From Candidatus Methylumidiphilus alinenensis (GTDB taxonomy: Bacteria; Pseudomonadota; Gammaproteobacteria; Methylococcales; Methylococcaceae): a stretch of DNA of 35,429 nt. How positions within the stretch are numbered: position 1 is the first letter of the stretch; the number at the start of each line of letters is the position of its first letter. The translations under genes and the position numbers were made by a program. The stretch spans positions 1-35,429 of the forward strand of contig QJPH01000278.1 of assembly GCA_003242955.1 (NCBI GenBank). The letters are read 5' to 3'. This document shows positions 18,411-29,081 of this stretch, in pieces. The notes beneath the pieces were generated by a model. The model saw only the letters and a program-made list of their open reading frames with translations, did not search any database and was not told where the DNA came from.

Positions 18411-20777
18411 ATGCCAGAAAAGACAACGGGAAAAGAAAATTTGATCATCGGCAACGTTAAAGGCATCAGCAAATCGGCCCGTGCAGTCTTGGCCGAACAT
18501 GGCATTTTTTCTGTTGAAGAGCTCGCCGTTACGGGCGTAGCACAATTGCAAAAGATTCCTGGGTTTTCTGCCCAGAAGGCCGAACGGATGATCCGCGCCG
18601 CCAAACATTTGGTCGGTGATATGGAAAAAGACAATAGTGCGATGCGGTTGCAGGGTAAGACACAATCACCCTGCCCCTCAAGTTTAGAGGAGAAGGACGG
18701 CGAGGTTGATCTAAACGACCCCAAACTTTACATCAATCGCGAATTAAGCTTGCTTGAATTCAATTGGAGGGTGCTGGAGCAAGCCAAGGACAAAGGCACT
18801 CCTCTACTGGAACGGCTTAACTTCCTCTGCATCTCCTGCTCAAATCTGGACGAGTTTTTCGAAGTCAGGGTCGCAGGCTTGATCCAAATGGCCGAGTTGG
18901 GTGCGGCCCGCAACGAGCCTGATGGTTTAAGTCCCGGCGAGGTACTGGCTGCCATCAGCCAACGTGCCCATGAATTAGTCGCAGAGCAATACCGTGTGCT
19001 TAATGAAGTGATGCTGCCCGCACTGGTAGAGCAAAACATACGCTTCATCCGCCGCACCGAGTGGAAAGAATCGCAACGAGCATGGCTGAAGAAATATTAC
19101 GAGGAGGAACTACTGCCCATTCTGAGTCCAATGGGGTTGGACCCTGCCCACCCATTTCCCCGCATTCTCAACAAAAGCCTGAATTTCATCATTTCCCTGT
19201 CCGGCAAAGATGCCTTCGGGCGCGACCTAGAACTGGCAATACTCCAAGCACCCCGCGCACTACCTCGCATCATTCAATTGCCACAGAATGAAACCGGCAG
19301 TGGCCCCCACGATTTTGTGTTTCTCTCGTCCATCATCCATGCCTTCGCCGACCAGTTGTTCCATGGCATGAAGGTTCGCGCTTGCAACCAGTTCCGTGTT
19401 ACTCGCAACAGCGACATGTATTTGGACGAGGAAGAAATTGACGATTTGTTGCGGGCGGTTGAAGGGGAACTGACAAGCCGTAACTTCGGCGACGAAGTGC
19501 GATTGGAAGTGACAGATAACTGCCCTGACGAATTAGTCGAATTCTTGCTCTCACAGTTCGCCCTGACCGACGACCGCCTTTACAAAGTCCACGGACCGGT
19601 GAACCTAATCCGTTCCAGGGAGGTTTACGATCTCATCGACCGCCCTGAATTAAAATACCAGCAATTTGTCGCCGGCCTTCCACGCCAGTTGGCCGGCTAC
19701 AAAGACGACATTTTTGAGGCGATGCGCAAGCAAGACATCCTATTGCATCAGCCTTACGAGTCTTTTGGCCCCGTGATCGAACTGGTCAGGCAGGCAGCAG
19801 AAGACCCGCAAGTCGTGGCCATCAAACAAACGCTTTACCGCGCCGGGTCCAATTCGCCCATAGTAGAAGCTTTAATTAGGGCTGCGCAAGCAGGAAAAGA
19901 GGTCACCGTGGTGGTTGAGCTATTGGCCCGCTTTGATGAAAAGGCCAACATTTCCCTCGCCCACCGGTTGCAAGAAGCCGGGGTGCAAGTGGTTTATGGC
20001 ATCGTCGGTTACAAGACCCACGCCAAAATGATGTTGATCCTGCGGCGCGAGGGTAAGCAACTGCGGCATTACACCCATCTTAGTACGGGCAATTACCATC
20101 CGCGGACAGCAAGGCTCTATACGGATTACAGCTTGTTCACTAGCGACAAGGAATTGGGCGAAGATGTGCGCCGCGTTTTTGTGCAATTGACCAGCCTGGG
20201 AAAAATGAGCCGACTCGACAAGTTGCTACAATCCCCGTTTACCTTACATAGCGCTTTAATCAAAAAGATCGGACGGGAAACCGAACATGCCAAAAAGGGA
20301 CTGCCTGCCCGCATCATCATAAAAGTCAACTCAGTGAACGAGCCGCAACTCATTCGAGCACTTTACAATGCTTCGTTGGCCGGTGTGAAAATAACGCTGA
20401 TCGTCCGTGGAGAGTGCTGTCTGCGACCCGGTGTCAAAGGCGTTTCTGAGAACATCCAAGTGAGATCCATCATTGGCCGTTTTTTGGAGCACAGCCGGGT
20501 CTATTGGTTTGAAAACGGCGGAGAACCGGAGGCTTTCTGTGCCAGTGCCGACTTTATGAAGCGCAACATGTTCCGTCGCGTGGAAAGTTGCTTTCCGGTG
20601 ACATCAAAGAAACTCGCGGAAAGAATACGCTCCGACTTGGATCTTTATTTGAAAGACAACACCCAGGCGTGGCTGCTGCAAACTGACGGCATCTATGTCA
20701 AAGCCAAGCCCAAAGATGGCGAACCCGCCATCAGTGCCCAATTGGCCTTGCTGGGGCAAATGGCGGAAATGGCCTAA
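18411..20777 (+). CDS. ppk: Polyphosphate kinase 1 with N-terminal helix-hairpin-helix domain
   Basis: Makes long-chain polyphosphate from ATP. 788 residues, about 100 more than a normal Ppk1. Residues 100-788 are a complete Ppk1: YINRELSLLEFNWRVLEQA, the FLCISCSNLDEFFEVRVAGL block, YKTHAKMML with autophosphorylated His537, and FLEHSRVYWF with His694, the same 157-residue spacing as His435 and His592 in E. coli. Residues 12-70 (GNVKGISKSARAVLAEHGIF then SVEELAVTGVAQLQKIPGFSAQKAERMIRAA) form a tandem helix-hairpin-helix of the NusA/RpoA/ligase type. The frame is continuous and the extension has clear protein-like coding, so the ATG at 18411 is favoured although no strong ribosome site precedes it. 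The HhH may tether the enzyme to DNA or RNA or to another protein. Confidence 0.94.
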   Translation: MPEKTTGKENLIIGNVKGISKSARAVLAEHGIFSVEELAVTGVAQLQKIPGFSAQKAERMIRAAKHLVGDMEKDNSAMRLQGKTQSPCPSSLEEKDGEVDLNDPKLYINRELSLLEFNWRVLEQAKDKGTPLLERLNFLCISCSNLDEFFEVRVAGLIQMAELGAARNEPDGLSPGEVLAAISQRAHELVAEQYRVLNEVMLPALVEQNIRFIRRTEWKESQRAWLKKYYEEELLPILSPMGLDPAHPFPRILNKSLNFIISLSGKDAFGRDLELAILQAPRALPRIIQLPQNETGSGPHDFVFLSSIIHAFADQLFHGMKVRACNQFRVTRNSDMYLDEEEIDDLLRAVEGELTSRNFGDEVRLEVTDNCPDELVEFLLSQFALTDDRLYKVHGPVNLIRSREVYDLIDRPELKYQQFVAGLPRQLAGYKDDIFEAMRKQDILLHQPYESFGPVIELVRQAAEDPQVVAIKQTLYRAGSNSPIVEALIRAAQAGKEVTVVVELLARFDEKANISLAHRLQEAGVQVVYGIVGYKTHAKMMLILRREGKQLRHYTHLSTGNYHPRTARLYTDYSLFTSDKELGEDVRRVFVQLTSLGKMSRLDKLLQSPFTLHSALIKKIGRETEHAKKGLPARIIIKVNSVNEPQLIRALYNASLAGVKITLIVRGECCLRPGVKGVSENIQVRSIIGRFLEHSRVYWFENGGEPEAFCASADFMKRNMFRRVESCFPVTSKKLAERIRSDLDLYLKDNTQAWLLQTDGIYVKAKPKDGEPAISAQLALLGQMAEMA

Positions 20778-20790
20778 AACGCTGTCACAA

Positions 20791-23262
20791 TCAGGTCTTT
20801 TTTTGCAAGCGCAGCGCGTTGAGGATCAACGCCAGGGAACTGACGGACATGCTGATGGATGCGGAGAGTGGGCCAAGTTTGCCGAATACTGCGAGCGGAA
20901 TGAAAAGGGTGTTGTAACCAACCGCCCAGACTAAGTTTTGCCGGACGGCCCGCAATGTGGCCGTGCCGAGTTCCATGGCCTCGGCCACCTTGGCGATATC
21001 GCCCCGCGCCAAGCTCATATCGGCGGTTTCCAAGGCCAAATCGGTGCCTGAACTCACCGCGAAACCGACATCCGCCGCGGCCAACGCCGGTGCGTCGTTG
21101 ACCCCGTCGCCGATCATGCCAACCCTGCCGCCCTGAAGCTGTAATTCGCGGATGATTTCCAGCTTACGTGCCGGACCGGCATGGGCAATAACTGTTTCGA
21201 TGCCGACCTGGCGAGCAATAGTGTCGGCGGTGGCTTGGGTGTCGCCGGTAACCATCAGGGTTTTTATGCCTAGCTGGTGTATACTTGCGATTGCCTCCCG
21301 TGCATTTAGACGGGGGCGGTCGGCGATGCCGAACAAGGCTGCGGCCTTGCCGTCCAAGGCGAGAAGCACCGGCGTCTTTCCCTGGACGGCCAATGCATTG
21401 GCGGCTTCCAACAGTGGCTGCGCCGAAACGCCTTGGCTTTCCAGCCAACTGCGGTTGCCGACTAAGACCCGTTGGCCTTCCACCAATGCGGCTATGCCAC
21501 GCCCTAGATCATTTTCAAATGCTTCTGATGAGGGAATAGATAGATTTTTTTCCTTAGCCTTGGCGATGAGGGCGTTTCCCAAATGATGTCCAGAACTGGA
21601 TTCCGCCGCCGCCGCCAAGGCAAGCAGCCGACCTTCGGTCTCGCCGGAAACATTGAAACAATCCGTGACCTCGGGCTTCCCTTCGGTGATGGTGCCGGTT
21701 TTGTCGAATACGATGATGTTCAGTTTTGCGGCATGTTCCAGGCTTTCGCCGTTGCGTATGAAAATGCCACGGCGCGCCGCCTCGCCTGTGCCGGTCATGA
21801 TCGCCGCCGGGGTTGCCGTGCCCAGTGCGCAGGGGCAAGCGACAAGCAGCACCGATATGGCATGGGTCAAAGCTCGTTCGGTTCCGGCCCCTGCCGCCAG
21901 CCAGCCTAGGAAAGTAAAGGCCGAGACCCCCATGACACCGGGCATGAATAAGCTGGCAACCCTATCAACCTTGGCTTGGATGGGCAATTTGCTGCCTTGC
22001 GCTTGGTCTACCCGATGGACGATCCCGGCCAGCACGGTATTGATGCCGACGGCGGTGGCACGTACCCGCAATGCGCCGCTGCCATTGACACAGCCGCCGA
22101 TTAGCGTGATGCCAACATCCTTGATGACGGGGAGGCTTTCGCCTGTCACCAAAGACTCGTCCACCGTGGACAGCCCGTCCATCACGATGCCGTCGGTGGG
22201 AATCCGTTCGCCCGGCCTCACCAGGAAAACATCCCCAAGTTTGATGTCATCAATTGAAATGGACAACTCAGCCCCGTCGTGCAGCACAGTGGCGGTTTGC
22301 GGCTGCCCGTCAACCAACCGTCGAATGGCCGCGTGAGTCTTTGCCTTGGCCCGGTCTTCAAGGTAACGCCCCAACAACACTATCGAGACAATGCCTGCCG
22401 CTGCTTGGAAATACTGGCCACGCCTCCGGGCAAGCAGGGCGAAAAGCCCTTGGCTATAAGCCATGCCTATCCCTAAGGCCACCAAGGCATCCATACTGGC
22501 GGTGCGATGTATAAAATAGTGGGACCAGGCTTTTTCAAAAAATGGCCGCCCGGCCCACAGCGCAACCGGGAGGGTAAAGCCAAATTCCAGCCAGTGCAGC
22601 CAGCGGCCATGCGGGCCTGCAAAGGCAATGTACAGGGCCGGCAAATTAAGCAGGTTTGACCAAATGGCCCGGTTCTTGGATTTGGCCAAACGCATTTTTT
22701 CACGCGCCGACATCAATCTCCGCTGGGTATGGGAATCCAATGAATATACCCGGTAGCCCATGCCGGCCATCTGGGCGAACAATTCATCCTTGTCGATCCT
22801 CCCACGCACCATGGCAGTTTCTGTGGCGTAGTTCACGGCGGCAGAATCAATACGCGGATCACGCCGCAAGCGGACTTCGATCAGCAAGGCGCACGAGGGG
22901 CAGGTCATTCCTTCGACAGAGAGGCTGTATTCGCGCAGCGGTTGCTTGGCAAAGTCCTCAGAGGGATCGTGACTCAATGCCAGTTTGGGGCTTGCCTGTT
23001 CGCCTAGATTGCCAATGAGCTTGTCCAGCAGTCCTAGCAGAAAAGGTTTGGGTAGGATGTGGGGGTCGAAATAAACCACCACCGATGCGATTTCCGGGAC
23101 CGCACGGACGCTAAGCACCCCCTTATGCTTGCGCAGCAAGATAGCTAAAATATAGCTACGCTCGAAATCCTTGATTAAACCGGGGGCGACGAATCGAATC
23201 CGGCGGCTAAGGTCATGGATGAGTTGGAAGTGTTTGGGGCGGGGTTGCGTTTGCGAAGTCAT
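20791..23262 (-). CDS. Cu(I)-type P1B ATPase
   Basis: An 823-residue heavy-metal exporter of the CopA type. Order: N-terminal domain about 15-85 resembling a degenerate heavy-metal-associated fold without CxxC, a true HMA domain GMTCPSC (Cys121, Cys124), TM helices, actuator TGES (373-376), transmembrane metal site CPC (476-478), phosphorylated DKTGT (Asp520), GDGVND hinge. The YN motif (VGYNTLF) and MSVSS in the last two TM helices mark Cu(I) specificity (class 1B-1). Odd point: the nucleotide-domain HP motif reads SGHHLG, with His in place of the Pro. It is convergent with ppk (13 bases) and 27 bases downstream of the zinc-finger gene. No CueR-type regulator is visible. It may supply or remove copper, relevant if this is a copper-using methanotroph. 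Confidence 0.93.
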   Translation of the reverse strand: MTSQTQPRPKHFQLIHDLSRRIRFVAPGLIKDFERSYILAILLRKHKGVLSVRAVPEIASVVVYFDPHILPKPFLLGLLDKLIGNLGEQASPKLALSHDPSEDFAKQPLREYSLSVEGMTCPSCALLIEVRLRRDPRIDSAAVNYATETAMVRGRIDKDELFAQMAGMGYRVYSLDSHTQRRLMSAREKMRLAKSKNRAIWSNLLNLPALYIAFAGPHGRWLHWLEFGFTLPVALWAGRPFFEKAWSHYFIHRTASMDALVALGIGMAYSQGLFALLARRRGQYFQAAAGIVSIVLLGRYLEDRAKAKTHAAIRRLVDGQPQTATVLHDGAELSISIDDIKLGDVFLVRPGERIPTDGIVMDGLSTVDESLVTGESLPVIKDVGITLIGGCVNGSGALRVRATAVGINTVLAGIVHRVDQAQGSKLPIQAKVDRVASLFMPGVMGVSAFTFLGWLAAGAGTERALTHAISVLLVACPCALGTATPAAIMTGTGEAARRGIFIRNGESLEHAAKLNIIVFDKTGTITEGKPEVTDCFNVSGETEGRLLALAAAAESSSGHHLGNALIAKAKEKNLSIPSSEAFENDLGRGIAALVEGQRVLVGNRSWLESQGVSAQPLLEAANALAVQGKTPVLLALDGKAAALFGIADRPRLNAREAIASIHQLGIKTLMVTGDTQATADTIARQVGIETVIAHAGPARKLEIIRELQLQGGRVGMIGDGVNDAPALAAADVGFAVSSGTDLALETADMSLARGDIAKVAEAMELGTATLRAVRQNLVWAVGYNTLFIPLAVFGKLGPLSASISMSVSSLALILNALRLQKKT

Positions 23263-23289
23263 GGCTACAGCGTTTTCAACATCAAAGAC

Positions 23290-23973
23290 TTAATACGGCG
23301 GCTCCGCAGGGCCATCGTAGCCACAAAGCCCCAGCCTCGGTGAATTCACTAGCGGTATAAGTTCGCCGTATTCCTCATGGGGATGGTTTTCTGCGTGAAG
23401 TTCGCAGAGCGTTCCCATAGCCCCGTCTTCGTACACGCATTCCATGCATAACCAAGCAGCAGGTTGTTGGCATTCCTTACATTCATAGACCGGTGGGATA
23501 TTGCGAACGAGAAGCGTAATCGGATGTGATGTGACGGGTCTGCCCTTGCGATTCCCGACCATTTTTACCAAGCTGACCGACTCGGTGCCAAAATCATAGA
23601 TATGGGTCAATTCATCATTGAATTCCAAAGCCTTGCCGATGGTGCAGCTATTGGAGATTTCCTCTCCACCCCATCCTCCGTAGGAAAATTGGCTCATATG
23701 CCCACAGCATTCCAACCAAATCTCCCGCAAGTAGTGATCTAGCTCTTTCAATGCGGCCGACCCACGCATTTCCAAATTTAGCCAGAATTCTGGCTGGCCT
23801 TTCGCTTGCACACGCAGATGGTAGAGGGGTTCGCTTTTCCGTTTGGAAGCCTCGGCTTTGGCTATGGCTGCTTGCCACGATGCACAAGCTGCCAGATGTT
23901 TTACTACGCTAGCTTTAGCAATTTCTTGTCCACAGAAATCACATTTGCCTTTGGTTTGTTTGGCACGGGCCAT
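23290..23973 (-). CDS. Zinc-finger and pRiA4 ORF3-like domain protein
   Basis: A 227-residue cytoplasmic protein. The N-terminus CDFCGQEIAKASVVKHLAAC is a C2HC-type zinc finger. The centre (YHLRVQAKGQPEFWLNLEMR, LKELDHYLREIWLECCGHMSQF, LTHIYDFGTESVSLVKMVG) matches the pattern of the plasmid pRiA4b ORF-3/IS1096 TnpR-like fold. The C-terminus carries CKECQQPAAWLCMECV and CELHAENHPHEEYGEL, a second metal-binding cluster. No enzymatic motif is seen; nucleic-acid or protein binding is likely. It lies between pssA (22 bases) and the Cu ATPase (27 bases), all on the minus strand, so it may be in one transcript with them. Confidence 0.72.
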   Translation of the reverse strand: MARAKQTKGKCDFCGQEIAKASVVKHLAACASWQAAIAKAEASKRKSEPLYHLRVQAKGQPEFWLNLEMRGSAALKELDHYLREIWLECCGHMSQFSYGGWGGEEISNSCTIGKALEFNDELTHIYDFGTESVSLVKMVGNRKGRPVTSHPITLLVRNIPPVYECKECQQPAAWLCMECVYEDGAMGTLCELHAENHPHEEYGELIPLVNSPRLGLCGYDGPAEPPY

Positions 23974-23995
23974 TGAAAATTCTCCTCATTAACAC

Positions 23996-24754
23996 TCAAA
24001 CCTTTCGATGGTCAATACGACGCTTGCGGCGCAAACTAATCAACGTAACGGCAGGGCCGGATATGGCATAACCTAGGAAAAACAGAAATAAGGTCAACGG
24101 CGGATTGGCGAATCCGACGGCGAAGGCCAACATAATGATGATGGCTTTCAAGAATGGCATTCTACCTCGCAAATCAACATCCTTGAAGCTGTAGTAGCGG
24201 AAATTGCTGACCATCAGCAAACCGGTAGCTATGGCCAGCACGGCTACTGTGTAAACCACTAGCAGACTGCTGCCGTCAATTTCGTATTGAGCGCAAAGCC
24301 AGACAAATCCGGCCAGGATAGCAGCAGCGGAAGGGCTGGGCAAGCCTTGAAAGAACCGCTTGTCCGCCGTTCCTATCTGGGTGTTGAAACGTGCAAGCCG
24401 CAACGCAGCACCGGCGCAATGGACGAAGGCGGCGACCCAACCTAGCTTGCCCAATCCGGCCAGGGACCAAATGTAAACAACCAGTGCAGGCGCTGCACCG
24501 AACGAAATCATGTCGGCCATGCTATCGTATTCGGCACCGAATGCACTTTGTGTATTCGTCATACGGGCGACACGCCCATCCATGCCGTCAAGAATCATCG
24601 CGACGAAGATTGCAATCGCAGCTAATTCAAAGTGGTGATTCAATGCCGCCGTAATGGCGTAAAAACCCGCAAACAAGGCGGCTGTGGTGAACAAGTTCGG
24701 CAGCAGGTAAATTCCGCGCCGACGTTTGGGTGGGGTGTTGGATGCTTCGCTCAT
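23996..24754 (-). CDS. pssA: CDP-diacylglycerol-serine O-phosphatidyltransferase
   Basis: Makes phosphatidylserine, precursor of phosphatidylethanolamine, in the inner membrane. From ATG 24754 it is 252 residues; AGAAGG precedes it at suitable spacing, and MSEASNTPPKRRRGIYLLPN is the usual family start (the frame is open to 24814). The CDP-alcohol phosphotransferase motif is complete: Asp56, Asp59-Gly60, Ala63-Arg64, Gly73, Asp77 and Asp81 within LDGMDGRVARMTNTQSAFG and EYDSMAD. About eight hydrophobic segments follow. It lies 230 bases downstream of ilvC on the same strand, an arrangement common in gammaproteobacteria; a nested palindrome lies between them. Confidence 0.93.
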   Translation of the reverse strand: MSEASNTPPKRRRGIYLLPNLFTTAALFAGFYAITAALNHHFELAAIAIFVAMILDGMDGRVARMTNTQSAFGAEYDSMADMISFGAAPALVVYIWSLAGLGKLGWVAAFVHCAGAALRLARFNTQIGTADKRFFQGLPSPSAAAILAGFVWLCAQYEIDGSSLLVVYTVAVLAIATGLLMVSNFRYYSFKDVDLRGRMPFLKAIIIMLAFAVGFANPPLTLFLFFLGYAISGPAVTLISLRRKRRIDHRKV

Positions 24755-24843
24755 GGCATGGGCCTTCTGGCTGACGGAAAACATTTGATAGGCCATCTCA
24801 CTCACAGAACCCAACGATCATGTCGATGGTATCGACACCCTGA

Positions 24844-24938
24844 GCCATGAAAGATTCAACAGCCGTGGGAGCGGTTTTTAACCGCGACTTCTCGGCTTGG
24901 GTCGCGGTTAAAAACCGCTCCCACCGTTCTTTCATGGC
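24844..24938. repeat. Nested palindromic element between ilvC and pssA
   Basis: Outer arms GCCATGAAAG (24844-24853) and CTTTCATGGC (24929-24938). The inner palindrome has perfect 24-bp arms, 24865-24888 and 24901-24924 (GTGGGAGCGGTTTTTAACCG and onward). On the minus strand it would form a strong hairpin in an ilvC-pssA transcript, perhaps reducing read-through. Confidence 0.78.
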
Positions 24939-24984
24939 CACTCCTACGGCAATGCTCATGGATGGGTGCGTGAGATGGCTAGCC

Positions 24985-26058
<1,074 letters not shown>

Positions 26059-26173
26059 CTAGGGAGCCGTCAATTCTCTTTTTCATCGGTTTCGCCTAAT
26101 TTTTTCGTAACTATCATTTTACACTGTCGGGAAGTTGTTTTTGACCAAATCCTTAAGTAGAAAAAAATTGCCC

Positions 26174-26236
26174 GTAGGAGCGGGCTGTTAGGCCGCGATT
26201 TTCTGTAGATTTTCGCTAGCTGAAACCCGCCCCTAC
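26174..26236. repeat. GTAGGAGCGGG palindromic repeat
   Basis: Arms GTAGGAGCGGG (26174-26184) and CCCGCCCCTAC (26226-26236), one mismatch, about 63 bp in all. It is the only structure seen in the 301-base gap between ilvC and the rhodanese gene; the rest of that gap is AT-rich and must carry the promoters of both divergent genes. Confidence 0.6.
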
Positions 26237-26302
26237 AGTTACAATAAATTCTAATAACCGCCCGGGATTCTCCGGATTTTTAATACTTGCCAGTGTAAAT
26301 CC

Positions 26303-26623
26303 ATGCAACAGATTACTGCTGTCGAATTGAACCACCGCCTGCAAGCAGGGACGCCCCCGCCTTTGCTGCTGGATGTTCGCGAACCGCACGAGTTCCGGCA
26401 TTGCCGTATCGAGGGAAGCGTCAATATGCCGATGAACCAAGTGTTTTCAGATTATTCCAAACTCGACCCGCATCGGGAAACCGTGGTTATTTGCCATCAC
26501 GGCATAAGAAGTTTGCAAATTGCCAACTTTCTTTTAAACCATGGATTCTTGGAAATAGCCAATTTGACAGGTGGGGTGGCCGCTTGGGCCAGTCAAGTTG
26601 ATAGGTCCATGGCCACTTATTAA
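26303..26623 (+). CDS. Rhodanese-like sulfurtransferase domain protein
   Basis: 106 residues, a single rhodanese domain. LLLDVREPHEFRHCRIEGSVNMPM carries the CH2A-like start of the fold, and the active-site loop is CHHGIRS with Cys64, the persulfide carrier. LTGGVAAW closes the domain. There is no signal peptide, so it is cytosolic. It resembles GlpE/PspE-type small rhodaneses that move sulfane sulfur; the partner is unknown. It ends 1 base before the convergent end of phoU. Confidence 0.92.
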   Translation: MQQITAVELNHRLQAGTPPPLLLDVREPHEFRHCRIEGSVNMPMNQVFSDYSKLDPHRETVVICHHGIRSLQIANFLLNHGFLEIANLTGGVAAWASQVDRSMATY

Positions 26624-26624
26624 G

Positions 26625-27344
26625 TCAAAAAAGTGGTAAACCTTGGCCAATCTCTGACAATTTATGCGGCGTTTCTTCGCCTTCAAGCTGGAAAATCACC
26701 GACTCCGCGATGCGTTGGGCATGTTCGCCGATCCGTTCTAGCGCCTTCATCATCAGAACTTGGCTGACAGCATCGGCAACACTAATCTTTTGAGACTGTA
26801 ATAAATCCATCAAATTATGCAGACCACGCTGAAACTCCCGGCCCAAGTTAAGGTGGAGTTCCTCGGTCTGCCGTGCTTGTACGGCATCTAGGCGTTCAAA
26901 AACCTCCAAAGCCGACTGCATGATGTCGATGGAAGACGCACCAAGCTTGAACAGTTCCAAAGGCAAGTTATTTTCATCCCCTTGCCCATTGGAGTAGCTA
27001 TAAACAACGAAATTCGCGAGTTTCACCGTTTCATCGCCGATCCGCTCCAAATTGTTGACTATCCTTGAAGCAGCCAGGACGGTGCGCAGATCAGTCCCTT
27101 TCGGGCAGCGTTTGACTAAGATGGAGCAAACCACAGTGTCAGCGGAGACCTCCATTTCATTGACAATCCGCTCGCGGTCAATAATGCCCTGGGCGAGCGG
27201 CAAATCCATGTTGTGGAGTGACTCCATGGCAAGGCATAACTGGTTCAAAACCAACTCGCCCATTTCCATGACCTGGAAATGGAGGGCCTGAAGCTCTTCA
27301 TCATAACGATGGATGGTATGGCGGTCGAAGGTGTTAGTCATCAT
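26625..27344 (-). CDS. phoU: Phosphate signalling regulator PhoU
   Basis: 239 residues forming two PhoU three-helix repeats, each with the metal-binding E/DxxxD pattern (VNNLERIGDETVKLA and LERIGEHAQRIAESV). It connects the Pst transporter with the PhoR/PhoB system to repress the Pho regulon when phosphate is plentiful. It starts 2 bases after the stop of pstB, so it is the downstream gene of a pstB-phoU operon. Confidence 0.95.
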   Translation of the reverse strand: MMTNTFDRHTIHRYDEELQALHFQVMEMGELVLNQLCLAMESLHNMDLPLAQGIIDRERIVNEMEVSADTVVCSILVKRCPKGTDLRTVLAASRIVNNLERIGDETVKLANFVVYSYSNGQGDENNLPLELFKLGASSIDIMQSALEVFERLDAVQARQTEELHLNLGREFQRGLHNLMDLLQSQKISVADAVSQVLMMKALERIGEHAQRIAESVIFQLEGEETPHKLSEIGQGLPLF

Positions 27345-27346
27345 CT

Positions 27347-28240
27347 TTATCCAAAACGTCCGGTGATATAACTCTCGGTCAATTCTTCTTGGGGCCGGGT
27401 GAAAATTTGTTCCGTAGTCCCAACCTCTATGATCTTGCCCAAGTGGAAATAGGCCGTGCGTTGCGAAACACGCGCTGCCTGTTGCATGGAATGGGTGACG
27501 ATGACGATGGTGTATTGCTTGCGCAACTCATCAATCAGTTGCTCTATTTTCGCTGTGGCGATGGGGTCTAGGGCCGAACAGGGTTCGTCCATTAAAATCA
27601 CTTCTGGGTTGATGGCGATGGTGCGGGCTATGCACAGCCTTTGCTGCTGTCCGCCTGACAAACTCGTACCCGATTGTTTCAAGCTGTCTTTAACCTCGTC
27701 CCACAAACCCGCCCGGCGTAGCGAAGACTCGACAATCCCGTCCATATCTGCTTTGCTGGCGGCCATCCCGTGGAGCCTGGGTGCCATGGCAATATTGTCG
27801 TAGATGCTCTTCGGGAAAGGGTTGGGTTTCTGGAAAACCATGCCAACACGGACGCGTAAAGGCACTACATCCATTTCGTCGGCATAAATGTCCTGACCGT
27901 CCAAGGTGATATTGCCGCTAACCCGGCAACCGGGAATCGTGTCGTTCATGCGGTTCAAACAACGCAGCAGGGTCGATTTACCGCAACCGGATGGGCCTAT
28001 CAGTGCGATGACCTCGTTGGGCATGATATTCAGGCTGACATTCGCAACGGCGAGCTTTTCCCCGTAATACACACTGACATTGCTGCATTTCATGCGGGGA
28101 AGGCCAATGGCGACAAACTCATTCTCCCTAGCGCTACTGCCAATGTCAAAATTGAATAGGCGTTTTGACGGGAAATTAATATCGATTGCTGGCATGCTTT
28201 TGTGTCCGCCCATAGCCGGGTTATTCATGTCTAGGCCCAA
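27347..28240 (-). CDS. pstB: Phosphate ABC transporter ATP-binding protein PstB
   Basis: ATPase of the high-affinity phosphate importer. 297 residues from the first ATG, about 35-40 more than typical. Motifs: Walker [10 protein letters not shown] (82-90), Q-loop FQKPNPFP, signature [13 protein letters not shown], Walker [14 protein letters not shown], switch His in VTHSMQQA. The extra N-terminus ([20 protein letters not shown] and onward) is hydrophilic. Starts at 28228 or 28195 are also possible; a 14-bp palindrome TTGAGTATACTCAA lies at 28244-28257, which would sit over the ribosome site of the 28240 start and so argues for a later one. pstS, pstC and pstA are not in the window; the upstream neighbours are esterases. 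Confidence 0.93.
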   Translation of the reverse strand: MGLDMNNPAMGGHKSMPAIDINFPSKRLFNFDIGSSARENEFVAIGLPRMKCSNVSVYYGEKLAVANVSLNIMPNEVIALIGPSGCGKSTLLRCLNRMNDTIPGCRVSGNITLDGQDIYADEMDVVPLRVRVGMVFQKPNPFPKSIYDNIAMAPRLHGMAASKADMDGIVESSLRRAGLWDEVKDSLKQSGTSLSGGQQQRLCIARTIAINPEVILMDEPCSALDPIATAKIEQLIDELRKQYTIVIVTHSMQQAARVSQRTAYFHLGKIIEVGTTEQIFTRPQEELTESYITGRFG

Positions 28241-28243
28241 TTT

Positions 28244-28257
28244 TATTGAGTATACTC
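28244..28257. promoter_or_regulatory. 14-bp palindrome upstream of pstB, possible operator
   Basis: TTGAGTATACTCAA is a perfect palindrome in the 112-base gap upstream of pstB. It contains a TATACT that could serve as a -10 element, but I see no fitting -35. It does not resemble a Pho box direct repeat. Confidence 0.3.
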
Positions 28258-28352
28258 AAGTGACACGTCAATTAAGTGGTTATTACTTTATTCTAGCGGA
28301 TTATAACCTAAACAACTACAATGGCCTGCCCCAAACACAAAAATGTAGCGAA

Positions 28353-29081
28353 TTAAATATACAATGGCGCCATTTTACGCCAAGCCGATGCGCGGTGCGC
28401 CCTGCCATCCCAGATGTGCAAGGCGTGGTGGATGCCCTTTTCACCCAACACTCGGCTTAAGTGGAGGTTGTTATCAAGGAAAGGATCATCCCGCCCAATG
28501 GTCAATACGATGTCCATATCGCGCAAATGCCGCAACCTGTGCTCACAATTCAGGTTGGGCAGGAAATGGCTGGGATTATGGAAATAGACATTTTCGTCAT
28601 GATAGCCATCGAAAAGGTCCCGAAAAGACTCGACATTAATGGTCAGGTCGTACCTGCCGGAAAATGCCGAAAGCTTCCTGAACAAATGAGGATGTCGGAA
28701 GGCGATGTTGGCGGCGTGGAAAGCGCCAAGGCTGGAACCGTGGGCGATAGTGCAAGGGTGCGGATTGATCGAAGACATCAAGGGCAGCACTTCGTTGAGG
28801 ATATAATCCTCAAATTGCATATGGCGGCGAATGCGGTCTGCCGGATGACGCCAAAAGCAATATAAACTCTCATGATCGACGCTGTCCACGCAGAACAACT
28901 GGATTTGCCCCGAGTTGATTTTGTGAGCCAGCGACCCTACGATACCGATGCTTTCGTACTCGTAAAACCGACCGTCGCGGGTTGGGAAAACCAACACTTT
29001 CGCCCCTCCATGACCGAAGACCAACAACTCCATGTCGCGCTCCATGCAGTGACTGTACCAGCGGTGATATTCTCTTTTCAT
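28353..29081 (-). CDS. Esterase family alpha/beta-hydrolase (putative esterase D-like)
   Basis: 242 residues, no signal peptide. MKREYHRWYSHCMERDMELLVFGHGGAKVLVFPTRDG is a typical start for the small putative-esterase family. The nucleophile elbow is AHGSSLGAFHA (catalytic Ser in GSSLG), with DDPF as the acid region and the GRAHRASAW His near the end. The substrate is unknown. Its ATG overlaps the stop of the upstream hydrolase gene (ATGA, 29078-29081), so the two esterases are co-translated. It ends 112 bases before pstB. Confidence 0.85.
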   Translation of the reverse strand: MKREYHRWYSHCMERDMELLVFGHGGAKVLVFPTRDGRFYEYESIGIVGSLAHKINSGQIQLFCVDSVDHESLYCFWRHPADRIRRHMQFEDYILNEVLPLMSSINPHPCTIAHGSSLGAFHAANIAFRHPHLFRKLSAFSGRYDLTINVESFRDLFDGYHDENVYFHNPSHFLPNLNCEHRLRHLRDMDIVLTIGRDDPFLDNNLHLSRVLGEKGIHHALHIWDGRAHRASAWRKMAPLYI

